From Oscillospiraceae bacterium (GTDB lineage Bacteria; Bacillota_A; Clostridia; Oscillospirales; WRJC01): 64,000 bases of DNA. The translations under genes were made by a program, and so were the position numbers. The notes beneath the pieces are model-generated. The model did no database searches, was not told the DNA's origin, and saw nothing but the letters and a program-made list of their open reading frames with translations. Below, piece after piece: positions 33,657 through 45,045 of this stretch. The first letter of the stretch is position 1. Each line of letters begins with the position of its first letter. The DNA lies in assembly GCA_009782405.1 (NCBI GenBank), contig WRJC01000012.1, positions 1-64,000 on the forward strand, given 5' to 3'.

Positions 33657-34373
33657 ATAAAATTCAAGACATACAAAAAAGAGAGCGAATATTCCTACGC
33701 CCTCGGGGCGTCGGTTTCAATCGAGCTGCTCAAAACCAGTCCGGAGGACTGCCTCGGGGTGATTTGCAGCCCGGACTATACCGACAACGAGAAAACGATA
33801 GAGAGGCTGTGCGGCAGGGGCAAAATCCCCGTGGAGCAAAACCAAAAGCTGCTGAATATGCTTTCGCCGAAAGAAAACTGCTACGTGGCTGCCGCTTTTG
33901 CGAAACGGATCCGCACATTGGACAAAAACAGCTCGCACGTGGTCTTGGACCGGCCTTCGGACATGGGCAACCTCGGCGCGATAATGCGCTCCTGCGCCGG
34001 ATTTTGCGTGGAGGACATCGCGATCATCGGGGAGGGGGCGGACGTTTTCAATCCGAAGGCCGTGCGGGCTTCGATGGGCGCTTTTTTTCACGTGAGGGCG
34101 CAGCGCTTTGAAACGATTCGCGATTACCTCGACATATGCCGGGATAACCGCGAAATCTATACCTTTATGCTGAAAGCGGATCACAGATTAAGCGATCTGT
34201 CCGCGGACAAAAGCAAAGCGCACAGCCTGATTTTCGGAAACGAGGCTTCGGGACTCGACTATGGCACATATGCGGGAATCGGAAAGAGCGTCGTCATAGA
34301 GCATTCGGGCAAAATCGATTCGCTGGCGCTTCCCGTGGCGGTCGGCATAGCCCTGTTTGTACTCGGCCGGTAA
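33657..34373 (+). CDS. SpoU/TrmH-family RNA methyltransferase with apparent ATA start
   Basis: About 238 residues. LDRPSDMGNLGAIMRSCAGF (motif 1), LIFGNEASGL (motif 2) and SLALPVAVGIALFVL (motif 3, with an Asp-Ser before it) form the trefoil knot SAM site. A perfect GGGAGGCGG is placed 8 bp before ATA at 33657 and the promoter leaves no room for an upstream start; the next in-frame GTG is over 100 bp downstream and would delete conserved sequence. From the ATA the protein reads (M)KFKTYKKESEYSYALGASV, a plausible N-terminus. Either a rare ATA start or a recent ATG-to-ATA change. The modified RNA site is unknown. Confidence 0.8.
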   Translation: MKFKTYKKESEYSYALGASVSIELLKTSPEDCLGVICSPDYTDNEKTIERLCGRGKIPVEQNQKLLNMLSPKENCYVAAAFAKRIRTLDKNSSHVVLDRPSDMGNLGAIMRSCAGFCVEDIAIIGEGADVFNPKAVRASMGAFFHVRAQRFETIRDYLDICRDNREIYTFMLKADHRLSDLSADKSKAHSLIFGNEASGLDYGTYAGIGKSVVIEHSGKIDSLALPVAVGIALFVLGR

Positions 34374-34380
34374 GCCCCGT

Positions 34381-36180
34381 CTATTTTGCGAGCCTCGCTT
34401 CGAGCGCGGCGAGCTGCCCTTTGAGTTCGGCGGGCAGTTTTTCGCCGTATGTCTCGTAGTTTTCCTTGATCGACTTGATCTCTGAAAGCCAGCCTTCGCG
34501 GTCCACGCTCAGAATTTTGGCCATGGCATCTTCGCTTATGTCCAGCCCGGAAGTGTCGATGTCGTTTGGCCCGGGCATATTGCCGATGGGCGTGGATACG
34601 GCCTTGCCCTCGCCGGACAGCCTTTCCACGATCCATTTGAGCACGCGGCTGTTGTCGCCGTAGCCCGGCCATATGAATTTGTCGTTTTCGTCCTTGCGGA
34701 ACCAGTTGACAAAATATATCTTGGGAAGCTTCGCGGCATCCGCCTTTTTCCCGATGTCAAGCCAGTGCTGCAGGTAATCGCCCGCATGGTAACCCATGAA
34801 GGGCAGCATGGCGAATGGGTCGCGGCGCACCCCGGCGGCCAGCCCGATCGCGGCGGCGGTGGTCTCGGAGCCCATGATCGAGCCGAGGAACACTCCGTGG
34901 TTCCAGTCGAGGCTCTCGTTGACGAGCGGGATGACGGTCTTGCGGCGCCCGCCGATCAAAATCGCGGAGATCGGAACGCCCGCCGGATCCTCCCATTCGG
35001 GGGCGATGACCGGGCACTGGGCCGCCGGGGCGGTGAAGCGCGAGTTGGCGTGGGCGGCCACCCTGCCGCAATCCGGGCTCCAGTCGTCGCCCTGCCAGTC
35101 GATTAAATGGTCCGGCGCGGGTATGCCGCTGCCCTCCCACCAAACGTCGCCGTCGTCGGTTAGCGCCACGTTGGTGAATATCGTGTTTTTTTCCATCGAT
35201 TTCATCGCGCTGGGATTGGATTTCATCGAAGTCTGCGGCACCACGCCGAAGAAGCCCGCTTCGGGGTTGATCGCGTAAAGCCGCCCGTCCGCCCCGAATT
35301 TCATCCAGGCGATGTCGTCGCCGATGGTCTCGACTTTCCAGCCCGGGATCGTGGGCACCAGCATGGCGAGGTTCGTCTTGCCGCACATGCTCGGAAGCGC
35401 GCCGCACACATAGGCGGGCTTTTTGTCGGGACCGGTGATTTTCAGGATCAGCATATGCTCGGCAAGCCAGCCTTCGTCCCTTGCCTGCACGGAGGCGATC
35501 CTGAGCGCGAAACACTTCTTGCCGAGCAGCGCGTTGCCGCCGTAGCCCGAGCCGTATGACCATATGGTCCTCTCCTCGGGGAACTGGCTTATGTATTTTT
35601 GGTCGATCGAGGGCGCGCAGGGCCACGAAACGTCCTTTTCGCCCTCGGCCAGCGGCTTGCCCACCGAGTGCAGGCATTTCACAAATTCGCCATCCTCGCC
35701 GAGCTCGGCTATTGCCGCATCTCCTATCCTGGTCATTATCCGCATATTGGCCGCCACATACGGGCTGTCGGTTATCTCCACCCCGATTTTTGAAATGGGC
35801 GAGCCGAGCGGGCCCATCGAATACACGATCACATACATCGTCCTGCCCTTCATGCAGCCGTCATACAGCTTGGTCATGGTGGCTTTCAATTCGTCGGGGT
35901 CGATCCAGTTGTTGGTCGGGCCCGCGTCCTCCTGCTTTTTCGAGGCGATGAAGGTCCTGTTTTCGACCCTGGCCACGTCGGAAGGGTGGCTCCTGAAAAG
36001 ATAGCAGCCCGGGCGTTTTTCCGGGTTGAGCGGCGTGGCCATTCCGGCCTCCACCATTTCGGCCATCAATGCGTCGTATTCTTTCTGCGAGCCGTCGCAC
36101 AAACAGACTTTGTCCGGTTTGCACATTTCGGCGATTTCCGCGACCCAGGCTTCGAGTTTTTTGTTTTTTAGATTCATCAT
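34381..36180 (-). CDS. pckG: Phosphoenolpyruvate carboxykinase (GTP)
   Basis: 599 residues, the usual size. Converts oxaloacetate plus GTP to PEP, CO2 and GDP (or the reverse in fermenters that fix CO2). The P-loop [15 protein letters not shown] with the reactive Cys is near 263, and the metal-site region [10 protein letters not shown], the guanine-site text and [20 protein letters not shown] near the C-terminus all fit. The ATG pair at 36180/36177 follows AAGGAG; the longer frame to 36360 has no such site. Convergent with the methyltransferase gene, 8 bp away. Confidence 0.95.
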   Translation of the reverse strand: MMNLKNKKLEAWVAEIAEMCKPDKVCLCDGSQKEYDALMAEMVEAGMATPLNPEKRPGCYLFRSHPSDVARVENRTFIASKKQEDAGPTNNWIDPDELKATMTKLYDGCMKGRTMYVIVYSMGPLGSPISKIGVEITDSPYVAANMRIMTRIGDAAIAELGEDGEFVKCLHSVGKPLAEGEKDVSWPCAPSIDQKYISQFPEERTIWSYGSGYGGNALLGKKCFALRIASVQARDEGWLAEHMLILKITGPDKKPAYVCGALPSMCGKTNLAMLVPTIPGWKVETIGDDIAWMKFGADGRLYAINPEAGFFGVVPQTSMKSNPSAMKSMEKNTIFTNVALTDDGDVWWEGSGIPAPDHLIDWQGDDWSPDCGRVAAHANSRFTAPAAQCPVIAPEWEDPAGVPISAILIGGRRKTVIPLVNESLDWNHGVFLGSIMGSETTAAAIGLAAGVRRDPFAMLPFMGYHAGDYLQHWLDIGKKADAAKLPKIYFVNWFRKDENDKFIWPGYGDNSRVLKWIVERLSGEGKAVSTPIGNMPGPNDIDTSGLDISEDAMAKILSVDREGWLSEIKSIKENYETYGEKLPAELKGQLAALEARLAK

Positions 36181-36266
36181 GGTTTTATTCTCCTTATATC
36201 GATTCCTTTTGATAAAATTGTACATTATATCGATTTTGTTTTCAAGGGATATTTTTGAATATTTTG

Positions 36267-39200
36267 TTAATAGTTTGCCTCGACCGCTTTGTCTAAGGCG
36301 AACGAATATATATACGCGCCATCCACGGGCCTGCCGAGCATTTCGCGCACCGCCATGCAATAATAGCCTATCTGCCGCCCGTGCCTTTCAAGCAGGATCT
36401 TTGCCCCGTTTGGCTCATGCACACGGTCGGTTTTGAAATCCACCACGTAAGCTTTCCCGTTTTTGTCCTCGAAAAACAAGTCTATCGCCCCTTGGATCAG
36501 CACATATTCATCGCCCTCCGGGGCCTCGCCATCCAAAAAATCGCGCACCGAAACTTTCAGGTTGAACGGAGTCTCCCTGTATACCCGTTTTGCCGCCTTT
36601 ATTTTCCCGTACAAATCAGAAGAGAAAAATCTGTCTATGGGAGAAAAATCGATCCTTTGGCACTGCGCAAGGTTCAAAAACCCGCCGCCTAAAAGATTTT
36701 TCGCCTCGTCTTTCGCGCCGTATATCTCGGCTTGCCCAAAGTCCGCGAATTGCATGAAAAGGTGAGTGGCGGTTCCCGCAAGCGCCGGGTCATCTGAAAC
36801 CTTCTCTTCGAGAAACCTCGGCAGGGGCGACATTTTCAGCTCTTTTGCTTCCGGCAGGCTGTATTCGTCTTCGCCCAAAATTCCCGGATGCAGGCTTGAA
36901 ACGGAGATTTTTGCGGGCACTTTCGACAAAAAATCGTTTTTGTACTCGAAATTGTACATATGCCTGATTTTATCCCGGTATTCCAAAACTTTCGCGGAAT
37001 CGGCATCTTCGCTTGCGGCGCAAGGTGTTTCAGGCTGTGCGCCGCCGGAGTTGGCCGCCGCCATCATTTCGCGCAGCTTTTCGGAATGCACCAAGTCGAT
37101 TTCGAACCCCATTTTTGTTTTGTCGTTGCCGCCGGAATCCAAAAGTATCTGCGCGAGCCATTTAAGAGTGCTGTCGGCCGCAGAATGATCCGAAATCTCC
37201 GCGTTTTTGTCCAAAAACTTTTCGATATTGTCCACGCTTCCGACTATTATGAGTTTTTCGACCGCCCTTGTGAGCGCCACATACAGTATCCTCGCTTCTT
37301 CGCTGAGCGCCTCGCCTTTTATTTTTTCGGAAAACAGTTTCTTGAACGGCGTTTTTTCTATTCCGATTCCGTCGGTGTATTTCAAATCGAAATATATCCC
37401 CTCGTCGCTTATCGCGGGATTGCCCTGATAGTCGCCTTTGTTGAACGGCGAACCGGTGTTGGCCAGTATGCACACGGGAAATTCGAGCCCTTTGGCTTTG
37501 TGCACGCTCATGATCTTCACCACGTCGCTGTTTTCGGAAATCACTTTGGCCTTCTCGAAATCGTTTTTGCCTTTTTGGACGTCGTTCAAGTAATTTATGA
37601 ACCCGTAAAGACCTTTGAAAGTGGTTTCTTCGAATTTTCTGGCGTATTCGTATAGCAGCATTAAATTGGCTTCCCTCTCCGCCGCGAAACTCTCAAGAGA
37701 AATTTTTGCCATCATGTCGGTTTGGCGGTACAAGTGCCAGATGAATTTGTCCACGGGCAAAATCCTCGATTTCGCCCGCCACAAGTTCAATTTGTCCAAA
37801 AAGTCCCCGCACTTTTTTTGCAATTCGGGAATTCGGCCGCTTTCGGCGTAATTTCGCACATATTTGAAAAGGGGGTCTTTGTAGCCGCGCTTTTTTTGGT
37901 TTTCATTTGTGATGCATATGAGATCATCCAAGGAAAATTGGAACACGGGGCTTTTTAGCGTTGCAGCGAGGTCTATGTCCCGCGTGGGGTTGTCCACGGT
38001 TTTGAGCATGGACACAACGAGCATGATCTCCGCGCTCGCCAAAAAGCCTTTCGCCTTGTCCGTATAACAGGGTATTTCGTATTTCTTCAGCGCATCCATC
38101 AGAAGATCGCCTTTTGTGTAGTTTCTCATCAGCACGGTTATGTGGCGGGGCAATATCTTTTCGCCGTTTTTCAGCCGGCCGGATCCCAACAATTTTTTTA
38201 TTGTCAGCGCCACATATTCGGCTTCGGCTGATGTGACCGCCCCCATCAAATCGTTTTCAAGATTTTCTCCGTCCGCTTTTTCGGGTTCTTCGCTTTCGTT
38301 TTCGATCGCGCCATTCGACTCTTCGTTTATGTCTTTTTCGACCAAGGCGAAGCTGACGTCGCTTGTTTTGTTTCCGGGAACCTCATCGAAAATTTTGCCG
38401 CTTTCCAAAACCTCGCCGCCCGTGTACTTTACGCCCCCGAGTTTTTCCGAAAAAAGCGAAGAAAATATATGGTTTATGAAATCTATTATTGCGGGGCTGC
38501 TCCTGAAATTCTTTTTCAGATATATCTTTTTCGGGGAAAAGGGGTTTGCGGCGAATTCCCCGAAAGTTTTCGAATAGAGCGAAAATATTTCCGGCTTCGC
38601 GCCCCGAAACGCATATATGCTCTGCTTCACGTCGCCCACCATGAATCTGTTGCCGTTTTCGCTTCTATCGTTTTCGGTCGAAATCGCCCGAAATATCATG
38701 TCCTGGATTTTGTTTGTGTCCTGATATTCGTCGATGTATATCTCCTTGTAGGAACCTTTGAGCTGTTTTGCTAGGTCGGTGAGCGCAAGCTCCCCGTTTT
38801 CGCCTGTTTTTTCGATCAAGAGCCGGAACGCCAAACGTTCCAAGTCGGAAAACTCAAAAGACTTGAGCCGCATCTTCTCTGCGTTCAAATTTATGTCGAA
38901 CCTGCTTATTATGCCGGAGAGCGCGACAAGCGATTTTTCGTAGCTTCTTGCAAATCTCTGCATGTCATAAAAATCGTATTCGAACAGTTTTTGGGCGTAA
39001 TCTATGGATTTTTTTATGTTTTTCAATTTTTTGTCGAGAATGTCTTTTAATTCGATCGAAGCCTCGTCTTCTTTGTCTATTCTGTGCGAACCCACTTTCA
39101 CGCTTTCATACCCCGCGCAAACCTCATACGCCTCCCCATACAAAGAGAGGTTCCCTTCGTCGATGATTTCGGACAAATCGGCGAAAAAATTGCGCATATT

Positions 39201-40004
39201 GGCGAGGCAAGGCGAATATTTTTTGTCTATGACCTCGAATTTTGCCGCGCTGATTTGCGCGGTGATTTTTTTGATTTCCGATATATGCCCGCTGAGCCCC
39301 TCTGAGAGATGCGCTTTTATGCTTTTTCCGAATGCAGTCGAAAAAAACGGGGCATTTTTCCCGAGCGCCGTGATTTCCCGCATCAGCGAAATCTGGGCGG
39401 CAAACAATTTGGAGCCGTCTATTTCCGAATTCACTTTGTCGTGCATCTTCAAAATCACGCCGTAAATATTTTCGTCGTCTTTGGCGCCCATGAAGTTTTC
39501 TATCGCGAATATGAAGTCCTCATGCGTAAATTCGCTTTGGGAGGCGTAGATCTCGCTTGTTTTGTCGTGGTATTTTTCCAAAAGTTCGTCGAGCAGCGAG
39601 CGTTTGATTATCGACATTTCGTTTTCGTCCGCCATGCGAAAATTTGCGGGGATCCCGAGTTTTTCGAAATTCGCGTTTATCAAGGAGCGGCAAAACGAAT
39701 GAATGGTGGAAATAGCCGCGTTGCCCAACAGAATCTGCTGCTTTTTCAAATGGGCGCTTCCTATGTTTTCCGAAAGTTTTTTGTTTATCGCCCTCGATAT
39801 TTTGTTTTTCAGATCGGTCGCCGACGCCCTTGTGAACGTGACCACCAAAAAATCGGTGATGTCAAAGTTTTCCGATTCACCGCAGATTTTTTGTATTATC
39901 CTCTCCGTCAGAACGGAGGTTTTGCCCGAACCGGCACCCGCCGAAACCAGCAGCGTGCCGCCCTTTGAGTTTATCGCCTCGTTTTGCGCTTCTGTGAACT
40001 GCAT
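36267..40004 (-). CDS. addA: ATP-dependent helicase/nuclease AddA
   Basis: 1245 residues. The UvrD-type Walker [16 protein letters not shown] is near 19-33; helicase motifs [13 protein letters not shown] and [17 protein letters not shown] follow, and [33 protein letters not shown] mark the second RecA domain. The C-terminal nuclease has [11 protein letters not shown], then YVVDFKTDR, the D...DxK site. With AddB it resects double-strand breaks for recombination up to Chi. addB, usually adjacent, is not in this window. The gene is complete. Confidence 0.95.
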   Translation of the reverse strand: MQFTEAQNEAINSKGGTLLVSAGAGSGKTSVLTERIIQKICGESENFDITDFLVVTFTRASATDLKNKISRAINKKLSENIGSAHLKKQQILLGNAAISTIHSFCRSLINANFEKLGIPANFRMADENEMSIIKRSLLDELLEKYHDKTSEIYASQSEFTHEDFIFAIENFMGAKDDENIYGVILKMHDKVNSEIDGSKLFAAQISLMREITALGKNAPFFSTAFGKSIKAHLSEGLSGHISEIKKITAQISAAKFEVIDKKYSPCLANMRNFFADLSEIIDEGNLSLYGEAYEVCAGYESVKVGSHRIDKEDEASIELKDILDKKLKNIKKSIDYAQKLFEYDFYDMQRFARSYEKSLVALSGIISRFDINLNAEKMRLKSFEFSDLERLAFRLLIEKTGENGELALTDLAKQLKGSYKEIYIDEYQDTNKIQDMIFRAISTENDRSENGNRFMVGDVKQSIYAFRGAKPEIFSLYSKTFGEFAANPFSPKKIYLKKNFRSSPAIIDFINHIFSSLFSEKLGGVKYTGGEVLESGKIFDEVPGNKTSDVSFALVEKDINEESNGAIENESEEPEKADGENLENDLMGAVTSAEAEYVALTIKKLLGSGRLKNGEKILPRHITVLMRNYTKGDLLMDALKKYEIPCYTDKAKGFLASAEIMLVVSMLKTVDNPTRDIDLAATLKSPVFQFSLDDLICITNENQKKRGYKDPLFKYVRNYAESGRIPELQKKCGDFLDKLNLWRAKSRILPVDKFIWHLYRQTDMMAKISLESFAAEREANLMLLYEYARKFEETTFKGLYGFINYLNDVQKGKNDFEKAKVISENSDVVKIMSVHKAKGLEFPVCILANTGSPFNKGDYQGNPAISDEGIYFDLKYTDGIGIEKTPFKKLFSEKIKGEALSEEARILYVALTRAVEKLIIVGSVDNIEKFLDKNAEISDHSAADSTLKWLAQILLDSGGNDKTKMGFEIDLVHSEKLREMMAAANSGGAQPETPCAASEDADSAKVLEYRDKIRHMYNFEYKNDFLSKVPAKISVSSLHPGILGEDEYSLPEAKELKMSPLPRFLEEKVSDDPALAGTATHLFMQFADFGQAEIYGAKDEAKNLLGGGFLNLAQCQRIDFSPIDRFFSSDLYGKIKAAKRVYRETPFNLKVSVRDFLDGEAPEGDEYVLIQGAIDLFFEDKNGKAYVVDFKTDRVHEPNGAKILLERHGRQIGYYCMAVREMLGRPVDGAYIYSFALDKAVEANY

Positions 40005-40201
40005 AAAATCTTTTCCCGTCTGATTCTTGTTTTTTGATTACATTATATACAGCAGTATACCGCTAATCTTCGCCGTTGTCAAGCAATTGAAGTTCCAAAT
40101 TGGAAAAATTTTCGGGCGAATTAACAAAAAAGAATTGCATTTGCGCATGGCATCGTGTATAATGGTCAAAAATGATAATATATATGCATAGGAGGGTAAC
40201 C
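40005..40201. promoter_or_regulatory. Divergent intergenic region with sigma-A promoter for the DUF3604 gene
   Basis: On the plus strand TTGCAT (40135-40140), 17 bp, TATAAT (40158-40163), then AGGAGGGT before the ATG at 40202. No clear addA promoter could be picked on the other strand. Confidence 0.65.
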
Positions 40202-41977
40202 ATGTCAAATCTCGTTTACGAAGGCCCGAAAAAAATGAAAGCGAACCAACTCTTCAAATGCAAACTGACAGTCGAAATAGGGGAAGAAATAGAAACGGGG
40301 GGCATCATATGCGTCGCTTCAAGGCACGTGTCGGACATTGGCTATGCGCAATGCCGCAATCCTGAAGATGACAACTATATCGAATTTTTCGCAAGCAGGG
40401 GCGATGTTGCCCTGACATTCGAACTCCGTCCGGGAGACCACCCGTGGAACAGGGGCTTTTCGCTTTCTGTTTCGGGCGGCAAGCTGCAAAAAGGCGATAC
40501 GGTCACAATCGTGATGGGCAAAGGCAGGGGTTTCAGAGCCCAAAGTTTCAGCGAGACAAACTCGGGGTTCCGCTTGGGAATCAAGCAAAACAAAAATGCT
40601 CCGTGGATTGTATCGCAAAAAAAGGAAGCGGAATTTTTTGAAGTGACGGGCGCGGACGCGATTCGCATAAGGGCCTATGTGAAGGATGTCGGCAGCGCTT
40701 GTCCGAATAAAAGAGTTTGCCTCAAAATGGAGGATATCTATTCCAATATCGGCTCCGTTGCCGAAGGCGCCGAATTCGGGGTCTATTTGGACGATGCTGC
40801 ATATCTCGGAAAAATGGCGGTAGACGGCCGGGGCGTTTCAACCGGCAATGCTTTTTTCGTTCCTTCCGATGACAAGTGGCACACGCTTTCAATCGTGTCA
40901 AGCGACGGAAAATTTTTTGCCCGCACCAATCCGTTCGGCCCGCCGCTGTTAAAGGGGCTGAACGTCTACTTCGGGGATATACACTCCCAATCCGGGCTTT
41001 GCGACGGGACAAACAGCCCGAAATATCTGTATCGTTACGCAAAAACGGCGGCAGGCCTTGATTTTGCCTCGGTTTCAAGCCATGACATGGAACTTGACGA
41101 TGATGCATGGGAAGAAATAAAGAAAGAAACAAAACTGGCAAACGAACCGGGTGAATTTGTAACTCTTCTGGGATACGAATGGTCAGGATCCGAACAAAAC
41201 GGGGGCGACAACAACATATATTACAAGTCGGACGACGGGGCGCTTGTACGGAACATGACCTTGCGGACTGAATGGTGCATACCGGATATGCCCGAAGAAT
41301 CCAACGACTTGGCGGATACAATCGCAAAAATCAAGCAAAATGCCGATGAATTCATGGTGATACCGCATTGCGGGGGCAGGCAGTGCAATTTCGATTTTTA
41401 TGACCCAAGCGTGATGAGCGTATTTGAAATCCATTCCACCCACAGAAATTACGAGCATATCTGGCGGGAAGCGGTAAGCCGGGGCTTAAAAATGGGGCTT
41501 GCCGGCGGCAGCGACGATCACAGGGGCATGATAGGCGATTGCGCCACGGCGGCCAGGGAACGCTTCTTTTCAAGCCATTCCGGGCTCATTTGCGTTTATG
41601 CGGCCGATTTGACGCGCGGGGCGATATGGGACGCTATCAAAAAAAGGCACACTTACGCGACAAACGGGCCGCATATTGTCATCAGCTTCGCAATGGGCGG
41701 TTATATCATGGGCGATGAAGCCATACTAAAAACAGGCGCTACGATGGAATTTGAATTTGCGGCGCTGTCCCATGGCTTTATCGACCGTCTGGAAATATAT
41801 AGAAATAGCGATATCGCCGAAAATTTCTGCGGGGCGAACCAAGTCAACCAAGTCACGGAATATCGGGGCATATATAAAGACAGCGTGCGGAAAGGCTTAA
41901 ATTTATACTATTTGAAAGCGATTCAAACCGACGGCGGTACGGCATGGTCCTCCCCGATATTCGTATATGGGAATTGA
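40202..41977 (+). CDS. DUF3604/PHP-like metal-dependent hydrolase
   Basis: 591 residues. An N-terminal beta-rich region (1-250) precedes the metal-site signature VYFGDIHSQSGLCDG (about 255), VSSHDMELDD, MVIPHCGGRQCNFDF, VFEIHSTHRNYEH and GGSDDHRGMIGD, the His/Asp ligands of PHP-like proteins of the DUF3604 group. The C-terminus is again beta-rich. No signal peptide. Substrate unknown; neighbours suggest carbohydrate metabolism. The start follows GGAGGGTAACC. Convergent with the GH2 gene, 10 bp away. Confidence 0.75.
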   Translation: MSNLVYEGPKKMKANQLFKCKLTVEIGEEIETGGIICVASRHVSDIGYAQCRNPEDDNYIEFFASRGDVALTFELRPGDHPWNRGFSLSVSGGKLQKGDTVTIVMGKGRGFRAQSFSETNSGFRLGIKQNKNAPWIVSQKKEAEFFEVTGADAIRIRAYVKDVGSACPNKRVCLKMEDIYSNIGSVAEGAEFGVYLDDAAYLGKMAVDGRGVSTGNAFFVPSDDKWHTLSIVSSDGKFFARTNPFGPPLLKGLNVYFGDIHSQSGLCDGTNSPKYLYRYAKTAAGLDFASVSSHDMELDDDAWEEIKKETKLANEPGEFVTLLGYEWSGSEQNGGDNNIYYKSDDGALVRNMTLRTEWCIPDMPEESNDLADTIAKIKQNADEFMVIPHCGGRQCNFDFYDPSVMSVFEIHSTHRNYEHIWREAVSRGLKMGLAGGSDDHRGMIGDCATAARERFFSSHSGLICVYAADLTRGAIWDAIKKRHTYATNGPHIVISFAMGGYIMGDEAILKTGATMEFEFAALSHGFIDRLEIYRNSDIAENFCGANQVNQVTEYRGIYKDSVRKGLNLYYLKAIQTDGGTAWSSPIFVYGN

Positions 41978-41987
41978 TTGATTGAAC

Positions 41988-44846
41988 CTATGTTTGCTTT
42001 CCAATCATATAGTTGACAAGGTTGGCAAGCAGCCTGTCGGCGGCGGGGTGGCCCGCATTTTCCAAAATGCCCATGGTGTTCAGCATGAAAAAACCCTCGC
42101 CCAGCCTATATCCTCCAATTGCCACCCCTCCGTCATATCCCGGGCCGGGGCACCCGGAAGCCATGCAAACCACGGCGACATCGTCGGGAGTCTGTATCCC
42201 CTCGAAAAAATAATCGTTGCAAAGCTGCCCGTAGTATTCCCAATCGAGTATGCCCGGGCCCTGCATCCCCTCGAGGGCGGGATGATGGCGGCCTATGTAT
42301 TCCTTGTGGTACAGCCAGTCCCTCATGCGGCGCAGCCCGCTCTTTTGCGCAAGGGGCAGCTTTGCCGTCGAATCGCCGTTTTCGGAGAATACGAAAGGGG
42401 ACAAAAACAGCGCGCGCGCCCCTCGCCTGATTCTGTCATAGAGCAAATCCCAGGCAATATCCCCCTCGTCGCCCACGACAATGACTTCGCCGTTTTCGCC
42501 GCTTTGCGATTCGAAATCATAAGGCGAAACGCCCGCGCCCGCCGACTTTAAAATATCCTCATATGGGGCCTTTTGCGCCAACGTGAAGATTTGGCCAGAT
42601 ATGGCGGGGATTGAATTTTTATCCGTGAGCGTAAATTTCATGCGGCGGTTGCCGGGGCGGCCGCCTTCGTCCATGTCGGCTGCCAATGTATATTCGCCCG
42701 CTTCAAGGCTGACATTTATCGTCTCGTCGAAAACGGTGTAGGCAAGCGGGGCAAATTTGCCCTGCTGTATTACAACCTGCGTCTTTTTTTCCCAACATAT
42801 CCCTTCTTTTTTCCATATGCGCAGATTTATCGGATACAACCCGGGGCGAAGCGCGTCTTCATTTGCCAATCGGACGATTATGCGAAGCGGTTTGTTTGTG
42901 TACGCGTGCCCGGGTTCGACGAACATGCAGAACCTAAGAGGGTCCCAACCGTCCCGCAGCGCTTCCATCATGCCCGGCTTAAGCTCTCCGTATACAGTCC
43001 ACAACCCTTCTCCGGTCAGTGCATGGTCCATCAGCCCCGTCAGATTGTATCCGCAAAATTTTGGGTTGCCCCGCGCAAGGTCGAAAGTAATTATGCGCTG
43101 GCGCACCGATTTCACGAAACTGTCGGTGAAAAAATCGTCAATCGACGGATAAATGCCTTCCAGACCGAAACGTTCCCAATCTTTTTTGATCGATTCCAAT
43201 ATGAATCCCGTGGTGAGCATTTCGGGGGTGTTCAGGCTGCCGCCGGACTGCCGGGCGCGGCTGTAGTCGCTGAGCGTGTTCAGCTGGCTTCCCGCGCCGA
43301 ACTCCGAGAGAAATATTGGCTTTCCCCCTTTGCCCAAATTCAACATGGTTTCTTTTGCCTCCCATGTCATGGGCATACGCGGATAGATGTGGATGTCCCC
43401 CGCGCCGATGGGCATCGGGTTGAGCAAATCGTCCATTTTTGTTTTTTCGAGAGGGTGGTTCGGGTCTTCCTCGCCCCAAGCGCATTCGAATTTTTCGCTG
43501 AACGGATTTGACAGCGAGCCTATGCGCATATTGAAATCCCAGCGGCCGCTCGAAAGCAGGACGAGACGGGTCATGTCGAGCTCGCGCAACTTGGGCAATG
43601 CGTTCAATGCCGCATTGAAAGCGTCGTTATCGGGGGTTTCGTTGAGCAGGCCGATGATCACAAGGCAAGCGCGGCTGCGGTCGCGCCTGACGGTTTCGAG
43701 AAGCGACCGTTCGAAATTCGCGCTTGCATCCGCCGAATCGCCGAGCAGCCATGAAGCCTTGTGCTCCTCGTACACCATGAGGCCTATATCGTCGCAGTAA
43801 TCCAATAGATCGGGATTCATGTTGCCGCTGATGGCGCGGATCATATTGAAGCCAGCCGTTTTCATGTAATTTAGGTGAAAAAGCGGAATGTCGCCGCCGG
43901 TATGCGAAGTCTTGAGATATATGCGCCGCCCGTTGAATACAAAATACCCTTGTTCGACTTTGAGTTCGCGGAATCCTATTCGGGCGCTGTATGTGTCGGT
44001 CAGGCATTCTTTTTTTTGCCTGGACTTTTGTTTTTTGCTTTTGCGGATCAACTGTATGTTTGCAGTATACAGCATAGGGTTGTCGAGTTCCCAGAGTTGC
44101 GGGTGCTCGACAGTACAGTTCAATTTGTATATGCTTGTTTTTGGAACGCATTTCGCTTCTATGGACGTTCTTGCAGCTTCCGCATTCTGCCACCGAGGGG
44201 AAAGCGAGGCTGTGAGCTCGATTTTTGCCGCTTTTTTAAGTGCGCTGTCAACCGTGATTTCCATCGCGACTTTTCCGGTGTGCGGGCAAGCGGTTATGTA
44301 TGCGTCTTTGATAAAAACGGCGGGGCGCGCGATCAATTCCACTTTGCGCATTATTCCCCCGTAATTGTTGGGGCTTCCCGGCTGATAATTGCCTTCGCGC
44401 TTGTTTCCGCTGGGAATTTCGCGGAGCAGCAGGCCGTCGACCGCTTTGTCGTCTTTGGGAACGACGATGCGCAGGACGAGATTATTTGGCATATCTTTTT
44501 TCAATATGCCCGTGACCTCGAATTCGAAGGGGGTTTCACCGCCTTCGTGTTCGCCGATGAAACGTCCGCCTATCCACGCTTCGCACCGGTAATCGACTGC
44601 CTGGAAGCGCAAAAACGCCCGAAGGCTTTTATTTGTGCCCACCTCCGGCACAATAGATTTGAAATACCAAAAAACGCCGCTTTGACCCGGATATACGGCT
44701 TGCGCTTGCCCCGGGACCGAGATTTCGATTGCTTCGGTTTCGGGAAAAGCGCTTTGCCAATTTTTTTCTTTGCCCGCATTTTCGGGATCGCATATTATTT
44801 TCCAGATTCCGCCAAGCGGACAAATCCTGTCCTTGTGTTTGTTCAT
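41988..44846 (-). CDS. Glycoside hydrolase family 2 enzyme (beta-galactosidase/glucuronidase type)
   Basis: 952 residues, no signal peptide. The jelly-roll domain (about 1-190, SGVFWYFKSIVPEV, RFQAVDYRCEAWIGGRFIGE) and Ig-like domain (about 195-310) are followed by a TIM barrel. The probable acid/base Glu is in LVIIGLLNETPDND (about 404) and the nucleophile Glu in PIFLSEFGAG (about 515). The C-terminal 300 residues include an extra domain, partly glutamine-amidotransferase-like in look (VIVVGDEGDIAWDLLYD). Family 2 covers beta-galactosidase, beta-mannosidase and beta-glucuronidase; the exact sugar is not clear. Divergent from an oxidoreductase gene. Confidence 0.8.
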   Translation of the reverse strand: MNKHKDRICPLGGIWKIICDPENAGKEKNWQSAFPETEAIEISVPGQAQAVYPGQSGVFWYFKSIVPEVGTNKSLRAFLRFQAVDYRCEAWIGGRFIGEHEGGETPFEFEVTGILKKDMPNNLVLRIVVPKDDKAVDGLLLREIPSGNKREGNYQPGSPNNYGGIMRKVELIARPAVFIKDAYITACPHTGKVAMEITVDSALKKAAKIELTASLSPRWQNAEAARTSIEAKCVPKTSIYKLNCTVEHPQLWELDNPMLYTANIQLIRKSKKQKSRQKKECLTDTYSARIGFRELKVEQGYFVFNGRRIYLKTSHTGGDIPLFHLNYMKTAGFNMIRAISGNMNPDLLDYCDDIGLMVYEEHKASWLLGDSADASANFERSLLETVRRDRSRACLVIIGLLNETPDNDAFNAALNALPKLRELDMTRLVLLSSGRWDFNMRIGSLSNPFSEKFECAWGEEDPNHPLEKTKMDDLLNPMPIGAGDIHIYPRMPMTWEAKETMLNLGKGGKPIFLSEFGAGSQLNTLSDYSRARQSGGSLNTPEMLTTGFILESIKKDWERFGLEGIYPSIDDFFTDSFVKSVRQRIITFDLARGNPKFCGYNLTGLMDHALTGEGLWTVYGELKPGMMEALRDGWDPLRFCMFVEPGHAYTNKPLRIIVRLANEDALRPGLYPINLRIWKKEGICWEKKTQVVIQQGKFAPLAYTVFDETINVSLEAGEYTLAADMDEGGRPGNRRMKFTLTDKNSIPAISGQIFTLAQKAPYEDILKSAGAGVSPYDFESQSGENGEVIVVGDEGDIAWDLLYDRIRRGARALFLSPFVFSENGDSTAKLPLAQKSGLRRMRDWLYHKEYIGRHHPALEGMQGPGILDWEYYGQLCNDYFFEGIQTPDDVAVVCMASGCPGPGYDGGVAIGGYRLGEGFFMLNTMGILENAGHPAADRLLANLVNYMIGKQT

Positions 44847-44912
44847 AAAGGGCCGTTCCTTTCTTTAACCGCAAAGTTGTATTTTCAAAATATTTGGCCA
44901 TGATATATGCAT

Positions 44913-44998
44913 ATTATACCACTCGCCGCGAAATTATTCAATATTTTGCAAAAAAAAGCGGATAAAAAATTGACAAGCGGTAAAAAAGATGGTACAAT
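44913..44998. promoter_or_regulatory. Divergent sigma-A promoters for the GH2 and oxidoreductase genes
   Basis: Minus: TTGAAT (44941-44936), 17 bp, TATAAT (44918-44913). Plus: TTGACA (44970-44975), 17 bp, TACAAT (44993-44998). The two -35 boxes are 28 bp apart, so one regulator could control both. Confidence 0.8.
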
Positions 44999-45045
44999 AA
45001 CTATTGATAGCGATCCGGAAAAAACGATTCAGGAGGGGCATATTT

